Positions 10,476-22,681 of a DNA stretch of 64,000 nucleotides are shown one piece after another. This stretch comes from Bryum argenteum (lineage: Eukaryota > Streptophyta > Bryopsida > Bryales > Bryaceae), in contig CM073324.1 of assembly GCA_037043015.1 (NCBI GenBank), positions 5,973,013 to 6,037,012 on the forward strand. Direction: 5' to 3'. The translations under genes and the position numbers were made by a program. Under the pieces are notes generated by a model. It had not been told where the DNA came from, made no database searches, and saw nothing but the letters and a program-made list of their open reading frames with translations. The stretch's first letter is position 1, and every line of letters begins with the position of its first letter.

Positions 10476-13190
10476 TCTTTCTAAATTTGCAAATTCAAAA
10501 CAAGAACCCTAATTGCACGAATGCTCAAATGCAAATTGGGAGCTGGATGCAAGGGTTGTGAGCTGACCTGAGTGCGAGATCCAAGCAGGAATGCGGGATT
10601 GGCGAAACAAATGAGGAGTGTTCTTAGAACAGAAGGATTCAGCCCAGCGGAGTCCACAGAGAGAAGCAGAAAGTGCAATTCGGCGACTACATTGAGTGCA
10701 GAATTGAATGCACACCATTGCTTCCTAGGAAAATGAATCTGTGGATGGCAAAACATGGTTTGTCGTCCATGCTATTCCTATGAAGAGGGGAGAAGCATCA
10801 GTTCGCTCTTAGCTTCCCGAAACGTGGATGAAAATGTCGCTTTCGGCTGAAGAGAGGATGAATGAGTAAGTGGAGATGAATGATTTTCGGTGCATTTCGT
10901 CCTCCTCGTTCATTCCGTGCCTGTTGGTGCTTTCACCATCAAGGCACGTTTTTCATCCCTTGTGATGTCTATCCAATGACCGTGGATTCACAGTGGCTTT
11001 CTGTAGTAGTTTGTATGTGAGCCACGTTTTTCATCCATTGTGATGTCTGATCTATGACCGTGGGTTCACAATGTCATCATGCTGCATGATGGCTTTTGTT
11101 CTTGTGCCTACTTCTGTAAATTACAAGTGTCAATTTTTTGACACATTCTTGTAGGGAAGTGTAAAAGGCCACCGAAGAAGGTAAGATTTGCATGCGGTAT
11201 GTTAGTTATTCATTGAAGAATGTAGTAGATGCTTGTAAAACTTGGTATATCAAATTTGGTATTGAGCCCTACAGACGAAGCTTCAAGTTTCTTCCAAAGT
11301 GAGCAAGTCAAGAGAAACGAGGCGTGAGGAAAGTGAGCAAGTCGATTGTGCAAAGAAACAACACCTTGTAAAAGGATTGAAATTTTTGATGATTTGGGCA
11401 AGTTTGAAAACAAGAGTTGCTTGGAGGATTGAGATTGAAGCTCTATCGACACATATACAAATGATGAATAGACGATCAATTGACATAATCGGTTGTGTAG
11501 TAACATTGCTTGAAGAAGGAGGTATTTGAAAGTAGATCTTATTATTCAATTACGAGAGAGTTCGGACAAGAATCTCCATGTTTCAAATAAAATATTCATG
11601 GGAATACATTTTAAATTGTCTACCAACTTGTGTGTTGCCTCAAATTACCATAGTTTAAACCATCCCTCACAAACTTCTTTGATCCCAATAGGTCCATGAT
11701 GCAAAATTCTCTAAATTTATCAAAATTGAGCTTCTACTTCAAGCCTTAAAAATCTTGGAAAATCAAAATGTAGGATCTTGACTTTAACTTGATTACTTTC
11801 GCACATTTAAAATCTAAATCATCAATTATTCTTCATTTGTGAGATCATAATGGTCAAAGTTGGCTGAATTTTTCACAAGACCCGAATTCCATCGGGTTTC
11901 TTGGACCTGTAGAGGTTAACATTTAGAGCTGGAAAAGAAAGCATCCAAACTTTCAACCAAGAACTTTGCAATCTCACTCAGATCATCTATACCGATTCTC
12001 CTCGTAGATTGCCTACAAACTTGTTTTTCAGACATTTACTCCAATCCCAAGTTTGAAATCTCGAGTGGGAATCTCATGTGTGCAACAGAGCGGGCAGAGA
12101 ACACAACAGTCGTTGTGAGGTTGAAGGTGAAATCTATTATTACAAGCACGAGCATGATGAGCAATTGGCTCCAGTTGGCGCAAAATGTGCACACAATGGA
12201 CAAGGGGCAAGCTGCCAATCAAAGAAAGAAAATGATGTGAAGCTGGCGACGACGGCAATGGTGGAGTAGTACTCGCACAGTTAAACAATTTCCAGTATTT
12301 CAACTACAGTACTGCAGCCACTTCCGCTTCATCTTCTTGCCGCACTCGTCGGAAGAAACTCAGGTAACTCTCTTGATTCCTGCATTGCCGATTCCGATCC
12401 GAGCTTTCTATGATGCAACGCAATGTAGTGTACCAGAGGCACGTTTGAAGCAGAAGCGATCGAGGAATGGTGGAGTTTGAGTATGGCGGACTTTACTCTT
12501 GATCCTGATTCCGTGGAGGTTGATGCAAGGACCTTCAGGGACAGTTAGGTCGTGAGATTGAGTTGCCACAAGCAATGTGTTGGCTATTAGGTTGATCGAG
12601 CATGTACGCAATGTAGTGTACAAGAGGGAGGATCGAAGATTGTTGGGCTGTTAGTGATGGTGACGAGGAAGCAGATTTTAATCTCGATCCTGATGTCAGG
12701 GACACTTAGGTCGTGGAATTGAGTTGTGTTGGCGATTAGGTTGATCGAGCTTTCTCCGCATTCAGCTACGCGCCGTAGGGCTATGATGTACGCAATGTAG
12801 TGTAAGGTAGTGTAGAAGAGGCACTTCCGAACTAAAAGTGTGTAATGCTGGAGTTTGAGTGAAGCGGACTTCCTTCTTGATCCTAATTCTGTGGAGGTTG
12901 ATGCGATGTGCTCTTAGGAATTTCAGAGACAGTAAGGTCGTGAGATTGTGTTGCTACAATCAATGTGTTGAAGAGGCTGATGATAGGAAGGAGTGGAGTA
13001 ATGGTTTGTGAAAAAGCGAGAGTTTATAATTCATGAACCTGATTCCTAGTTGCATTGTGTTGAAATACGGTGAGATCGAGTGTTGGCTAAGAGATCGAGG
13101 TGATAAAGGCTTGTCTCCGATCTTCATTTTCGCTTTGTATTGTCGTTTGTAGCGAGGGCTATGTTTTGAGTGGAAGGAAGCTTAAGAAGA
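10476..13190. other. Intergenic region between the Nudix gene and SEC5
   Basis: No convincing gene. A roughly 80-bp direct duplication (CACGTTTTTCATCC start) lies at 10944-11070. Open but unrecognised frames lie on both strands at 11210-11529. Degenerate tandem units fill 12408-12990, just upstream of SEC5. Confidence 0.6.
12408..12990. repeat. Three diverged tandem units of about 190 bp in the SEC5 upstream region
   Basis: Each unit carries the landmarks ACGCAATGTAGTGTA, then CTTGATCCTGATTC, then GACAGTTAGGTCGTGAGATT, then a GTTGATCGAG-type or related end. Units start near 12417, 12606 and 12786. They end about 200 bp before the SEC5 start codon and so lie in its promoter or 5' UTR. Confidence 0.75.
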
Positions 13191-16100
13191 ATGAGGGAGG
13201 ACGTGGACGAGGAAGAGGAGCTCTTGCAGCGGGCGTTGGCGGAGCAAGCGGCGAGGGAAGTAAGTTACCAGCGGCCGTCAAACAAGCCGGTGCCAAATGT
13301 ATCTCCAGCGGCAGCAGCGGCGCCGAGACGCGCACCGCCACGCACTACCAAACATTTCGTCGACGAGGAAGGATTTGAGGATGATGAGCCTCGTGCAGGA
13401 CCGCCGCCAAGACGAGAGGCTCCGCCTCAGCCTGTAGCAGGGAAAGGACCTCCGAGGAGGGAAGCTCCCAAGGCTAATGGTGGTGCTGCACCGCCGAGGA
13501 GAGCTGCGCCTGTTGTGAAACAGCAACCGATTGACGATGACGATGAATCGGATGTGGAGCTTCTGAGTTTATCCTCAGATGATGAAGATGATGAGGAGGA
13601 TCAGCAACGTCGCGCGACTGTGACAGGGAATAAGCTCTCGAAGTCTCAGGGCGTTGCAGTGGACGAGGACGATGATCTCTGGGATGAGAATGATGAAGAG
13701 CCCCAAACTTGGGGTGGTGTCAATCAGACTGAGGTAAGTGTCTACATCTCTTCAGAATTATTCTTGTTACAAGTCTGAGTGAGTCTCTAACAAGAATAAT
13801 AATTAGTTAAATGATGCATCTTGATATAGATGCTTCAGAATTAATGTAAAATCTTCCGACTGTAGTTTGGAAATGGCGGAATTTTCAGAAGATTCAGAGC
13901 GGTACTGAATTCAATCAGGAATGCAGCTGGCTCGAAGGGTGCGGGAGATGAGGGAAACTCGAACAGCACCAACCACTTATGCTCCGGCAACCCGTTTGCG
14001 CAAGTCCGCGAATATTGCGGATGTTGTTCCTAGGGCAGATAATTTTATCGATCCTTTGGGGCTTGGGTATGTAAACCAGAAACACTCTTTTGTTGCGTCT
14101 TTATGAGAAAGGAGGCGGTTTGCATCGTTTTTGACCTTGCAACTGGCTTGATAACGATTGGCTTCATGATGTTATGCCCCAGAATCTCAGATTCCGTAAG
14201 TGCTCTTAATCTCATTGCTTATTGCCAGTGTCATAGATATTCGAAGTTTGACACTTATTCCCAAGGATAAGCTTGGAGCTCATCCACCTCTACCAGATAA
14301 AGGGAAAAAGGGGAAGAAGGATAGTACGAAGCCAGCTGCAAAGGATGAAAATGAGGAAGATAACGAGCAGGCCGAACTTCCCATTGTGAAAGATCACGCG
14401 ACCAGAGGTGCGTTCATAGAAAGCACATGATTCTTTACCTTTGGCCTTTTACAGTAGCTTCTGCGATTAGGTTCTGGGTCATTTAGTTGAGATTCGAGTA
14501 CAGGTACATCGGCCCTGATATTTATCTCTTTTGGATCTAATGCATGATCTATATCTTGCTGTGTGTAGAGAAAGTGATATATCATTCAGAGAAGTTCGAT
14601 TCGAGATTCTTCCTGGCTCGTATTCATCACAACACCAGCGCATATGATTTGGAGGCCGCTGGTGATGCATTGAAACGAGATTTGCAAAGTCGCAAAGAGC
14701 AGCTCAAAGTACTGGTCAAAGAAAACTTCGATTGTTTTATCTCCTGTAAAAACACCATAGACGGTATCGGCTCTTTCCTTCTCTTGTGTCAAGGGTCTCG
14801 TCTGACAATGATCGTTGATATAACAAGAAATATGTCATTCTCACTCAAATGCTTACATGCTTTCCCACTCCACTATCTGTCTCCCACTTTGATTTGGGGA
14901 AGTTCGTCTGTCCCTCCACCTGCATCTCTGTAGAATCGGTGGAGGAATAAACTTCTTTGGTCTTGATATCGACGCTATTGGCCTCTACTGAAACACTTCC
15001 GGTGAAGTCCAAGTACTCAGTCTCTCCTTTCTTTGATTTTGCAGACATACATATAAAACTGCAACAAATAGAATCTGCCAAAGAGGGGACTGGAACTGTT
15101 CACCTCAACAATGCGATTGCGGAAGTGGATGTGGTTGCCAAGCGAGCGTTTGCACCCCTTCTTGAACGACAGGTTTGGATACACGCTCTTCATTCTTCAT
15201 CTACTCGTTCTCATGTTACAAGCGACAAGACTTTCTTCTTTGATCTTTGTGGAAGTCGCGCCCGTCTTACGCATTCTGGTCCCACTAACTCTTTCGTAGC
15301 AAATCCTATTGTTTACAAGGTTCCTTCGTGGGTAATGCCATGGCTGAATGTAAGTTAGTTACTTCAATCTGAAGCTCTTCATACTCCGAAGTAATTTGAT
15401 TTCTGCTGTACTTTGACAGGCTCAAGTGGAGCGGATCAGGTCTGTACAAGGAATGCTTCAACGCTTCAGAACTCTTTTCAACCTGCCCAGTATGATCCGA
15501 GCAAATATCAGCAAGGGTGAATATGGTTTTGCCATTCGGGAGTACAAGAAAGCCAAGTCCTTGGTCTTGTATTCGCATGTATGACTCTTGAGCTTCAATT
15601 ACCATGTACAGTAGACATGCTTAATCAAGAAATCTTTTGAGCAGTGAGTTTCGCTACAGTTTTACCTATTGTTTGCGTTTTCTGCAGGTTGGCATCTTGA
15701 GCAGGGTGCTGGAAGAGGTCGAAAAAATTGTTCAAGAGTTCAAAGAGATGCTTTACAAGAAGATGGAGGACCCCCATCTTGAAATTTCCCAGGTTAAAGC
15801 TTGTTTTTATATAGCAGTCATCAAGAGTTATTTCTAGTTTAAGGCAGGTAAACACGTCTGCTGCCTTGCTCGTTTTTTATGGAATTAAACGCCTCTTTAT
15901 TGTGTATCTAGTTGGAGAACACAATTCGGCTACTGCTGGAGCTTGAACCAGATTCAGATCCTGTTTGGCATTATCTCACTATTCAGGTATCTTCTCCTAC
16001 CACCGTCACACTTTCAAGTGCATTCTTATTCTCAAGGCTTTAGTTCATTGCTACTTGAAGCTCACTTTTGGCCCTCTGATAGTTCTCAGCTGTAAGCCAC

Positions 16101-19100
16101 CTCGAAAAAGTCGTTCTTCGAAAAGTGCATGTCATGTTATTCTGGCCCACTCTGATTAACAAGCATAACACACTTTCACAGGACCGGAGGATTCGTGGAC
16201 TTTTGGAAGGATGTACTCTAGAACATGATGCTGCCATGGACGCTCTTCATGGTCGTGTTCGAGAGCGTGTCCAATCCGATGCTCGCTGGAAGCAACTTCA
16301 ACGCGAATCTAATAAGGCTGTATGTGAGCTCTCAGAGAATTATTTTCACTTTATCTTGCACAACAAATTTCTTTCTCTGGCAGTTGGTGCAACTGTAGGT
16401 TCTTTGGATCTTCTACTAGGATAGACATTGAAATAAGCCGTTGTTATCCTCGATGCCTTATATTGCAATCCACACTCTCAACCTACAACATTGTGCATGC
16501 AGTCAGATGTGGATTTCAATCTGCTTCTAGGCAGCCATGACAAGGAGCACGACCGAAGCACTCTCAAAGATGGTCATGAGGTGGATGCACTCTTGGGTCG
16601 CCTCATTCGGCGACTTACGGCTGTTATCGTGACGCACTTGCCAAGTTTTTGGCGTCTAGCTATCTCCGTCTTCAACGGAAAATTTGCTAAGGTTTAACCT
16701 TTCACAATGCCGTGATAAGTATCTAAGAAAAATAGCTAAGCGATTGAATACGAAAATTAGTATATTCCTATCATCTTCTCAACCTGAATATTGTTCCTCA
16801 GCGATCTTGTACGCAAGTAAATACTGGTGGGGATAAAATGCTGCATAACCCCCTTCAGCGGTCACTGATAATCATTGCAACCAAACTTTACATTATGATG
16901 TACGGGGACATGCAGAAATCAGCGACTCGTTTATCATTTGTATTGCCAGCCAAGGTAAAAGTTCTATGATCTAGTAGCTTAAGATCAGGAGCTATATTGC
17001 GCAGGTTACAGGTGGTAGTCGAGGAATGCGGAAGTCAGGGAGTGACGAGAGTGGGCAGTATCCCTTTGAAGAGGTTGCTGTGTCAAAATTCACCTCCCAC
17101 TCTCTTGATGAAGTCGTCACTATGGTCCACTGCGTCATTTCTCTCTACGAATCAAAGGTACTGAAGACTTCCTGAAGAATGCTGTTTAATTTTTTCGCTA
17201 ATTTCGTATTCAATGATAATATTGAGGACTTATGGTATCAGCTATACGTCATCTGTCTACCAGGTCCAGACTGCAATTCTCGCTCTGGCAGAAGCTAGTG
17301 TCCTTCGTCCAAGCATGCGGCAGGGAGTAGCAGAAATCTCAAGAGCTTGCGTTGCACTAGAGGGAAAAGATTGTGCTCCTGCAAGTGCATGTAAAGTTCC
17401 TTCTTATTCCAGAATGTGAAAAATGATAACATTCAGTGTACTATATTGTCTCGTTTCGAGTTAACGTTCTTTAGCTCTTCAAGTCTCAGAGGACGCCATC
17501 TTGGGGTGTCTGAAAGCGCTGAAACCTACATTCGACAAGCGCGATCATGAAACATGCGTGTTGATACGAATCAGACTATTTACCCTTTTGCTGGTTCTCT
17601 GCAGTTCAAATGCTTTTGGTTTTGAGGACTGAAGTAACAAGAGTTTTTGTCCTGCGATTATGTGCTCAAATGCACACTGCGACTAAAGATTTGGTGCAAG
17701 AGGAAGACTGGATTCCTGTAGCCACGGTAGAAAGGGGTGGTTCACCTTTTACAATTTCAAGCATACCTCTACGGTTTCGGGACATGCTTGATTCTGCAAT
17801 GGAACAACTAACAGAGTAAAGTCCTTTCTTGAACCACTAGTGCTAATCTCTTGATTCTAGAGAAGATAGCAGAACTGAAAAAATTATCCGGTTTTTGTTT
17901 TTAACAGGATGCTGGACAGATTGAAACGGGGATCTCCAGAGCATGAAGATATGGTTAATCAGCTTCATCAAATGCAGGATAATGTGCACTATACATTCTT
18001 CGACTGTTTTCTCACTCTTGCTGGTTAGTGAGCATCGACCATCTTTCCTTCACTACAGGGTTGGTATGACCAAGTAGTAAGGTGTAGACTAACATACTTT
18101 TGTGTGCAGAAAATCTGGAGAAGCTAGCTTTTGAGCTATCAAGAATGCCTCTCCCAGATGAAATTGCAGAATCCGATGCTGACCAAGAACAACCAGGGCC
18201 GGACAGGTTCATGGGCATCATTGCTGGAAACGAAGTGATTAGCCAGCATCAGCGCTTCCTTATGGTGCTTAGTAACGCCGGATTTTGCAACTCCCACCTC
18301 TTGCCAGAGCTTTCAAGAAAGTATCAACACGTTTGGTACTATCCTGGGTGAGTGTAATGCCGGAACTCCAGAAGCTAGGAGTCCGTGGATTTCAGTCCCT
18401 TCAGTATTTCTAAAACCTGCGGATGATGCATACTTTGACAGGAAAGAAGAGATGAAAGGAATCGGACCTCGTGGCAGTCAAGTCACCGCTGAAGAAGCCG
18501 CATCCAGCTTATCAACGTTAGAAGACAAGATCCTTAATCACTACAACTACGCTAAGGTTCTGCACTTGAGCCTCATCAATTTACTTCACATTCCGGTTCA
18601 ATATTGCTACGCTATCGGGATTGTAAACACTAGTTTGAAGCATGTAACGTCGGAATTGTGTGCAGGCAACGTCTGTAGGAACAGCTGCAGCAGCATACCT
18701 GCTGGATGATGGAACTCAATGGTCTGCTTCTCCTCCTGTAAAGGTAAATTTGTACATCTTTTGTGCCTCCATGTAACGCAACTTCGGTGCTTCTTTTTCT
18801 TGCATTTTCCGGTTTGGCTCTCATCTTTGCGATCCAGTGTAGTCCATGTCTCATTGCTTTGGAGGCCTATACCAATCTTATGTTGTTATGTCAAATCTTT
18901 ACAGGGCATTCGAGATGCAGTCGTGGAATTACTTCATCCTCTTGTATCCGTCCATGCTGAGGTTGGTTTTGCTTCGATCCACCAACCAGGGGTGCTCATT
19001 TTAGAGTAGACTGTCTTTCAATATAACCCATAGACTTGTGCTTCGTAGCTGAGAAACTTCTGCATAAGCAAAGCTCAATATGATTTTGACTCACATTGGG

Positions 19101-20026
19101 GTTACACAGGTTTATGCAGGGGCAAAGCCATTCGTGGAGAAGGTGATAAGCCATCTAGCGGAAGGACTTATGGAAGCATTACTCAATGTATTCACAGAGC
19201 ATAGAACGAAAGTTCTCAAAGGCCTTGATGTACAAGGGTACTGCCAACTGATGCTCGAGGTACTCGTTGTCCAAATCACCCTTTCTACCCATCACTCTCT
19301 CCATCACCTAATCTTGATTTATGCTTTGCAGGTTGAATATATTGAAGCCGTGCTCGCTGGGTATCTAACCACACCAGCCCGAGAAGCAGCTCTTCACTTA
19401 CAAGACCTTCTTCTCGAGAGAGTCCTTGAGACTGTCAGTGAATTCTCAGAACCAGGGCTACGAAGGTCCACCAGAAGCAGCGACGACGGAATGGAGGATC
19501 GAGGCTCCATAGTGAGCATCTCAAAAGAGGATATACAGGTAAGTACACACACAATCCTCATACTGGTATCACACAACCCTCAAATTGGTAGTATACATTC
19601 TGGTATTGTACAATCCTCATCGTTTTCTGGTGTGTGCAGATACTGGTGCCACAAATCATTGCCGACTTTCTTCCAATCGAGCTGAAGAGAACACGAGTAA
19701 ACGTGTTCTGTTTCACCGATGCGATGCTCAACTCCGACCTACAAGGAAAGCGAACCATGGTGAATCGGATTCGGACCAATGGCACAGTCCCTGCGACGAG
19801 GCATCGCAGGAAAAACTCGGCCTCCAGCTTGACTGATTCGGAGTCAGGGAAGCCAGGTAGTGCACTTCCTCCCCTTTCCCCTTATGGCGGCTATGCAAGC
19901 TCCGAGGTTGGCAGTGATGGTGGCATTGCTGACTTGCGATCCCGAGCTGCTACTGATCGATATTCAAGAGGTCGCACTGCACAGTCCAGGTCTGCTGCTT
20001 CCCGAACCATGTTTCATGATGGTTGA
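13191..20026 (+). CDS. SEC5: Exocyst complex component SEC5
   Basis: Twenty-two exons, all in agreeing phase: 13191-13733, 13927-14066, 14229-14407, 14569-14763, 15045-15172, 15420-15578, 15688-15792, 15912-15986, 16182-16319, 16503-16691, 16802-16954, 17005-17157, 17264-17390, 17605-17815, 17908-18023, 18110-18347, 18442-18556, 18666-18743, 18905-18961, 19110-19259, 19332-19538, 19640-20026. Product 1280 aa, against about 1090 in Arabidopsis SEC5A. Signatures in order: EEELLQRALAEQ start, a proline/acid-rich linker, LARRVREMRETR, DPLGLG, NFDCFISCKNTID, SKGEYGFAIREYKKAKSL, LELEPDSDPVWHYL, HAEVYAGAKPFVEK, ELKRTRVN. SEC5 is one of eight exocyst subunits that tether secretory vesicles to the plasma membrane. 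The extra length is mostly in exons 1, 11-12 and the tail. The exon 11 segment (16802-16954) has no counterpart I recall and is the least certain. Confidence 0.97.
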
Positions 20027-20460
20027 GATATTAGCTTACCTCCTTTTGTGTACAATTATAAACCCTAGTCAGGGGTGAGCTAGCTTCAACAAAGGCCCTG
20101 TTGTGTGAGCATTTGGATACGGCTTTTCTTTTATCGTTTCCCGCTTGTTACTATCCTTGAGTATGGAAGCCTCTGGGTGTGATTGGTCATAGTAAAATAC
20201 ACATGGCTTGACTCTTTGAATGTAAGAAGTATCCGTAGTCGTATGGTAGTTCATGATCAATTCGTTTATAACTTCATAGAACTGCAGTAGACAAATGCAA
20301 TGCGTTCCGTGTCAGGTTGATTCAGACAACCGTATTAGACATGGATCACGGCAATCATGATATTTGTGACGCTTATTTTGTGCAATCTAAAGTAGCTATC
20401 ACACACATGCAATTGATTCTTTACCAATTTTTCCCATGCACTAAAAGTGCTTGCACTAGT

Positions 20461-20520
20461 AACATCCCTGTAGATTTCCTAACATCCCTGTAGATTTCCT
20501 AACATCCCTGTAGATTTCCT
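20461..20520. repeat. Three exact 20-bp units
   Basis: The unit AACATCCCTGTAGATTTCCT is repeated three times without change. Confidence 0.97.
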
Positions 20521-20910
20521 GTGCTAAAAATTGGACCATTATTGACCACCTTACTTTACTTTGCTAAAAGATCAAATTATCATCGTACAGAACTTGAATG
20601 GTCCAGGCCATGAGGCAAAGATTGCTTCCTCTTCAATTCATTGATGCGTTGAGAACTAGAACTTCCACATACATTGAGGTTTTGAGGATTACAGTTCGGA
20701 GCATACTAAGGCAATACAGGAGATGAGGAAGATTACACAGATATCTCTGCAGCCTGTTCAAAATGTGCACAATACATTGGGTTGCAATATTGTATGAACA
20801 ACATTTGACAATTTGCAACTTCTTCTTGATTGAGAATTCGTATGTACTATGGTTTTTGCAGTCCACTGCAAGTATGCAAGAGTTGTATCCTTGAAGCGTC
20901 TTGTACCTTC

Positions 20911-21277
20911 TTAACCCTTAAACGCCCAAGAGAGCCTGAGGGGCTCTTTTCCAACAGAATCTGCTCTGTAGCTCTCACTGTAATGAACTTTTCACTTATA
21001 TTTTGATGTCAAACTGATCACCTCCTTGTGATGTATTCAAAAAGTGAAATTTTACAGTTTAAATCACAATTTGTATGAGTAATTTTGTGCTTTGAAAGGA
21101 TTGTGGTAGGTAGGTTGGGGTTATACATAACCTTGTAGGAGGTTGCAAGCTCATCATTGATTGGTTCACTCATGATGTCCAAGTTCAAAAAGTGCACTAT
21201 TCATGTTGCCCAAGTCCAAAAGATGTAATTCAATTTTGGGCTGCCCATTTCAGACCCCATGGGCGTCTAAGGGTTAA
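20911..21277. mobile_element. MITE-like element, TTAACCC(T/C)TAAANGCCCA termini
   Basis: Left end TTAACCCTTAAACGCCCA and right end TGGGCGTCTAAGGGTTAA are inverted repeats with one mismatch in 18. There is no coding capacity. Similar termini occur at 40893-41534 and 60722-61270, so this is one member of a local family. Confidence 0.7.
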
Positions 21278-21429
21278 ACAAGGTGGAAGATTTCTATGCT
21301 CAAAGCTTAGAAAACATTTAAAACAAGCTTCTAGAAAAACCTCCAGAACCTTTTAGACAACACTTTCACAATCGCATACATTATCCAATCAACAACAATC
21401 TACTTCTATAACATAATACTGTTCGGCAA

Positions 21430-21545
21430 TCCTTCCTACCCACCAATGTACCAACCTACCAACCTACAAACTTACCAACCTACCAACCTACAAACTTACC
21501 AACCTACCGACCTACAAACCTACATACAAACCTATCAACCTAACT
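21430..21545. repeat. ACCAACCT/ACAAACCT-type short tandem repeat
   Basis: Degenerate repeats of ACCAACCT and ACAAACTT are followed by a TTTTATGTTTTTTGGAT-like tail. The same repeat with a similar tail occurs at 25790-25870, so this is a dispersed element rather than simple slippage. Confidence 0.75.
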
Positions 21546-22115
21546 TCTTTTATGTTTTTTGGATTATCTAAGTAAATAAATATATGTATATATAAAACAC
21601 GGGCTTCAAGGAAATGGTAAAAACACATGATATTTTTTAAAAGTACCATATAAAGAGCTTTTCTGTGGAGACGACAGGGACCTTGCTAGTACATGATAAG
21701 ATTTGTAAGCAGATAGAAACCTTATGTACAACAAACCGACATAACATACAAAATCATATGCTCAGCAACCTATTATAATATACAAAACTATCTAGAAAAC
21801 AATCTAAAACAACATACAAATTGGGTAAAAACAACATTCCTTTAACACGCATCCTATGACCCTCCATACGCTCAAAACTTATGATCCCGACTTAAACTTA
21901 TGATCCCGACTTAAACTTATGATCTCGACTTATTTTTCCACTCGTTAAAGGACCGTATGTCCCATTCGACCAGTTTATGAAGATTTCTTTTAGGCAGAAT
22001 CGGCAATTGAGGTGGAGTGCCGATTATGCCCATTCATAATCGGCCAGCCTTGCCGAGGCCAGCCTTGCCGATTCTGGTCCTTTAACACTAGAGAAGCAGC
22101 AGTAGAATGAATTAT

Positions 22116-22330
22116 GATACCGACTTCGTTTTTCCACTCAATGAGTTCCTCTCCGCTCACCATGTCACTGAATACTTCTTTTTTCCACTCGATGAATTCC
22201 TATCCACTCACCATGTCACTGCATTCTCCATTATGATCTTGGGAACTACATTCTCCATTATGATCCTGGGAACTACATTCTCCATTATGATCTTGGGAAC
22301 TACATTCTCCATTATGATCTTGGGAACTAC
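22116..22330. repeat. Two nested minisatellites (about 50 bp x2, then 27 bp x4)
   Basis: The segment 22130-22222 holds two units of about 50 bp (TTTTCCACTC to CATGTCACTG). They are followed by four 27-bp units, 22223-22249, 22250-22276, 22277-22303 and 22304-22330, starting ATTCTCCATTATGATC, with one C/T difference. Confidence 0.9.
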
Positions 22331-22681
22331 CGGGCAGATCAGGGGCACATGAGACATTTTTATGGAAAGGTGCAGACTATTGAGTTTTCTGGCAGAAAAA
22401 CATGAGGGACATGGTCGAAGTACATAGTGAGGGACACCGTGAGGGCATAATAGTCCTAGTTAAAATCAGCAAGAATAGCAGTTTCATGGCCATTGATCCA
22501 GGAGTGATGAGAAAAACTTTAGTAGGTAAGCTATGTTGATAACTAGTTCAGAGAATTATCCAAACAAAAACTACCGATTGATCCAGTATTAACAATTCGC
22601 TAAAACTTATTCTCCTGGATGAGAGAAAAAGTATCTCTAATGTCGACAGGTCGTGTCCGACGGTGGACGAAGACCATCAGA

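Larger units (their letters stand above)
20027..22681. other. Intergenic region after SEC5
   Basis: No gene seen. It holds a 20-bp triple repeat (20461-20520), a MITE-like element (20911-21277), ACCAACCT-type repeats (about 21430-21545), a 19-bp triple repeat (about 21880-21935) and a 27-bp minisatellite (22223-22330). Confidence 0.6.

Noticed and set aside
11210-11529. Overlapping frames on both strands (about 76-98 codons)
   Set aside because: No recognisable domain, no splice partners and no homologous copy in the window; left as unexplained intergenic sequence.
18452-18709. Read-through frames past exon ends in SEC5
   Set aside because: Clear GT donors and phase-matched acceptors explain them as introns.
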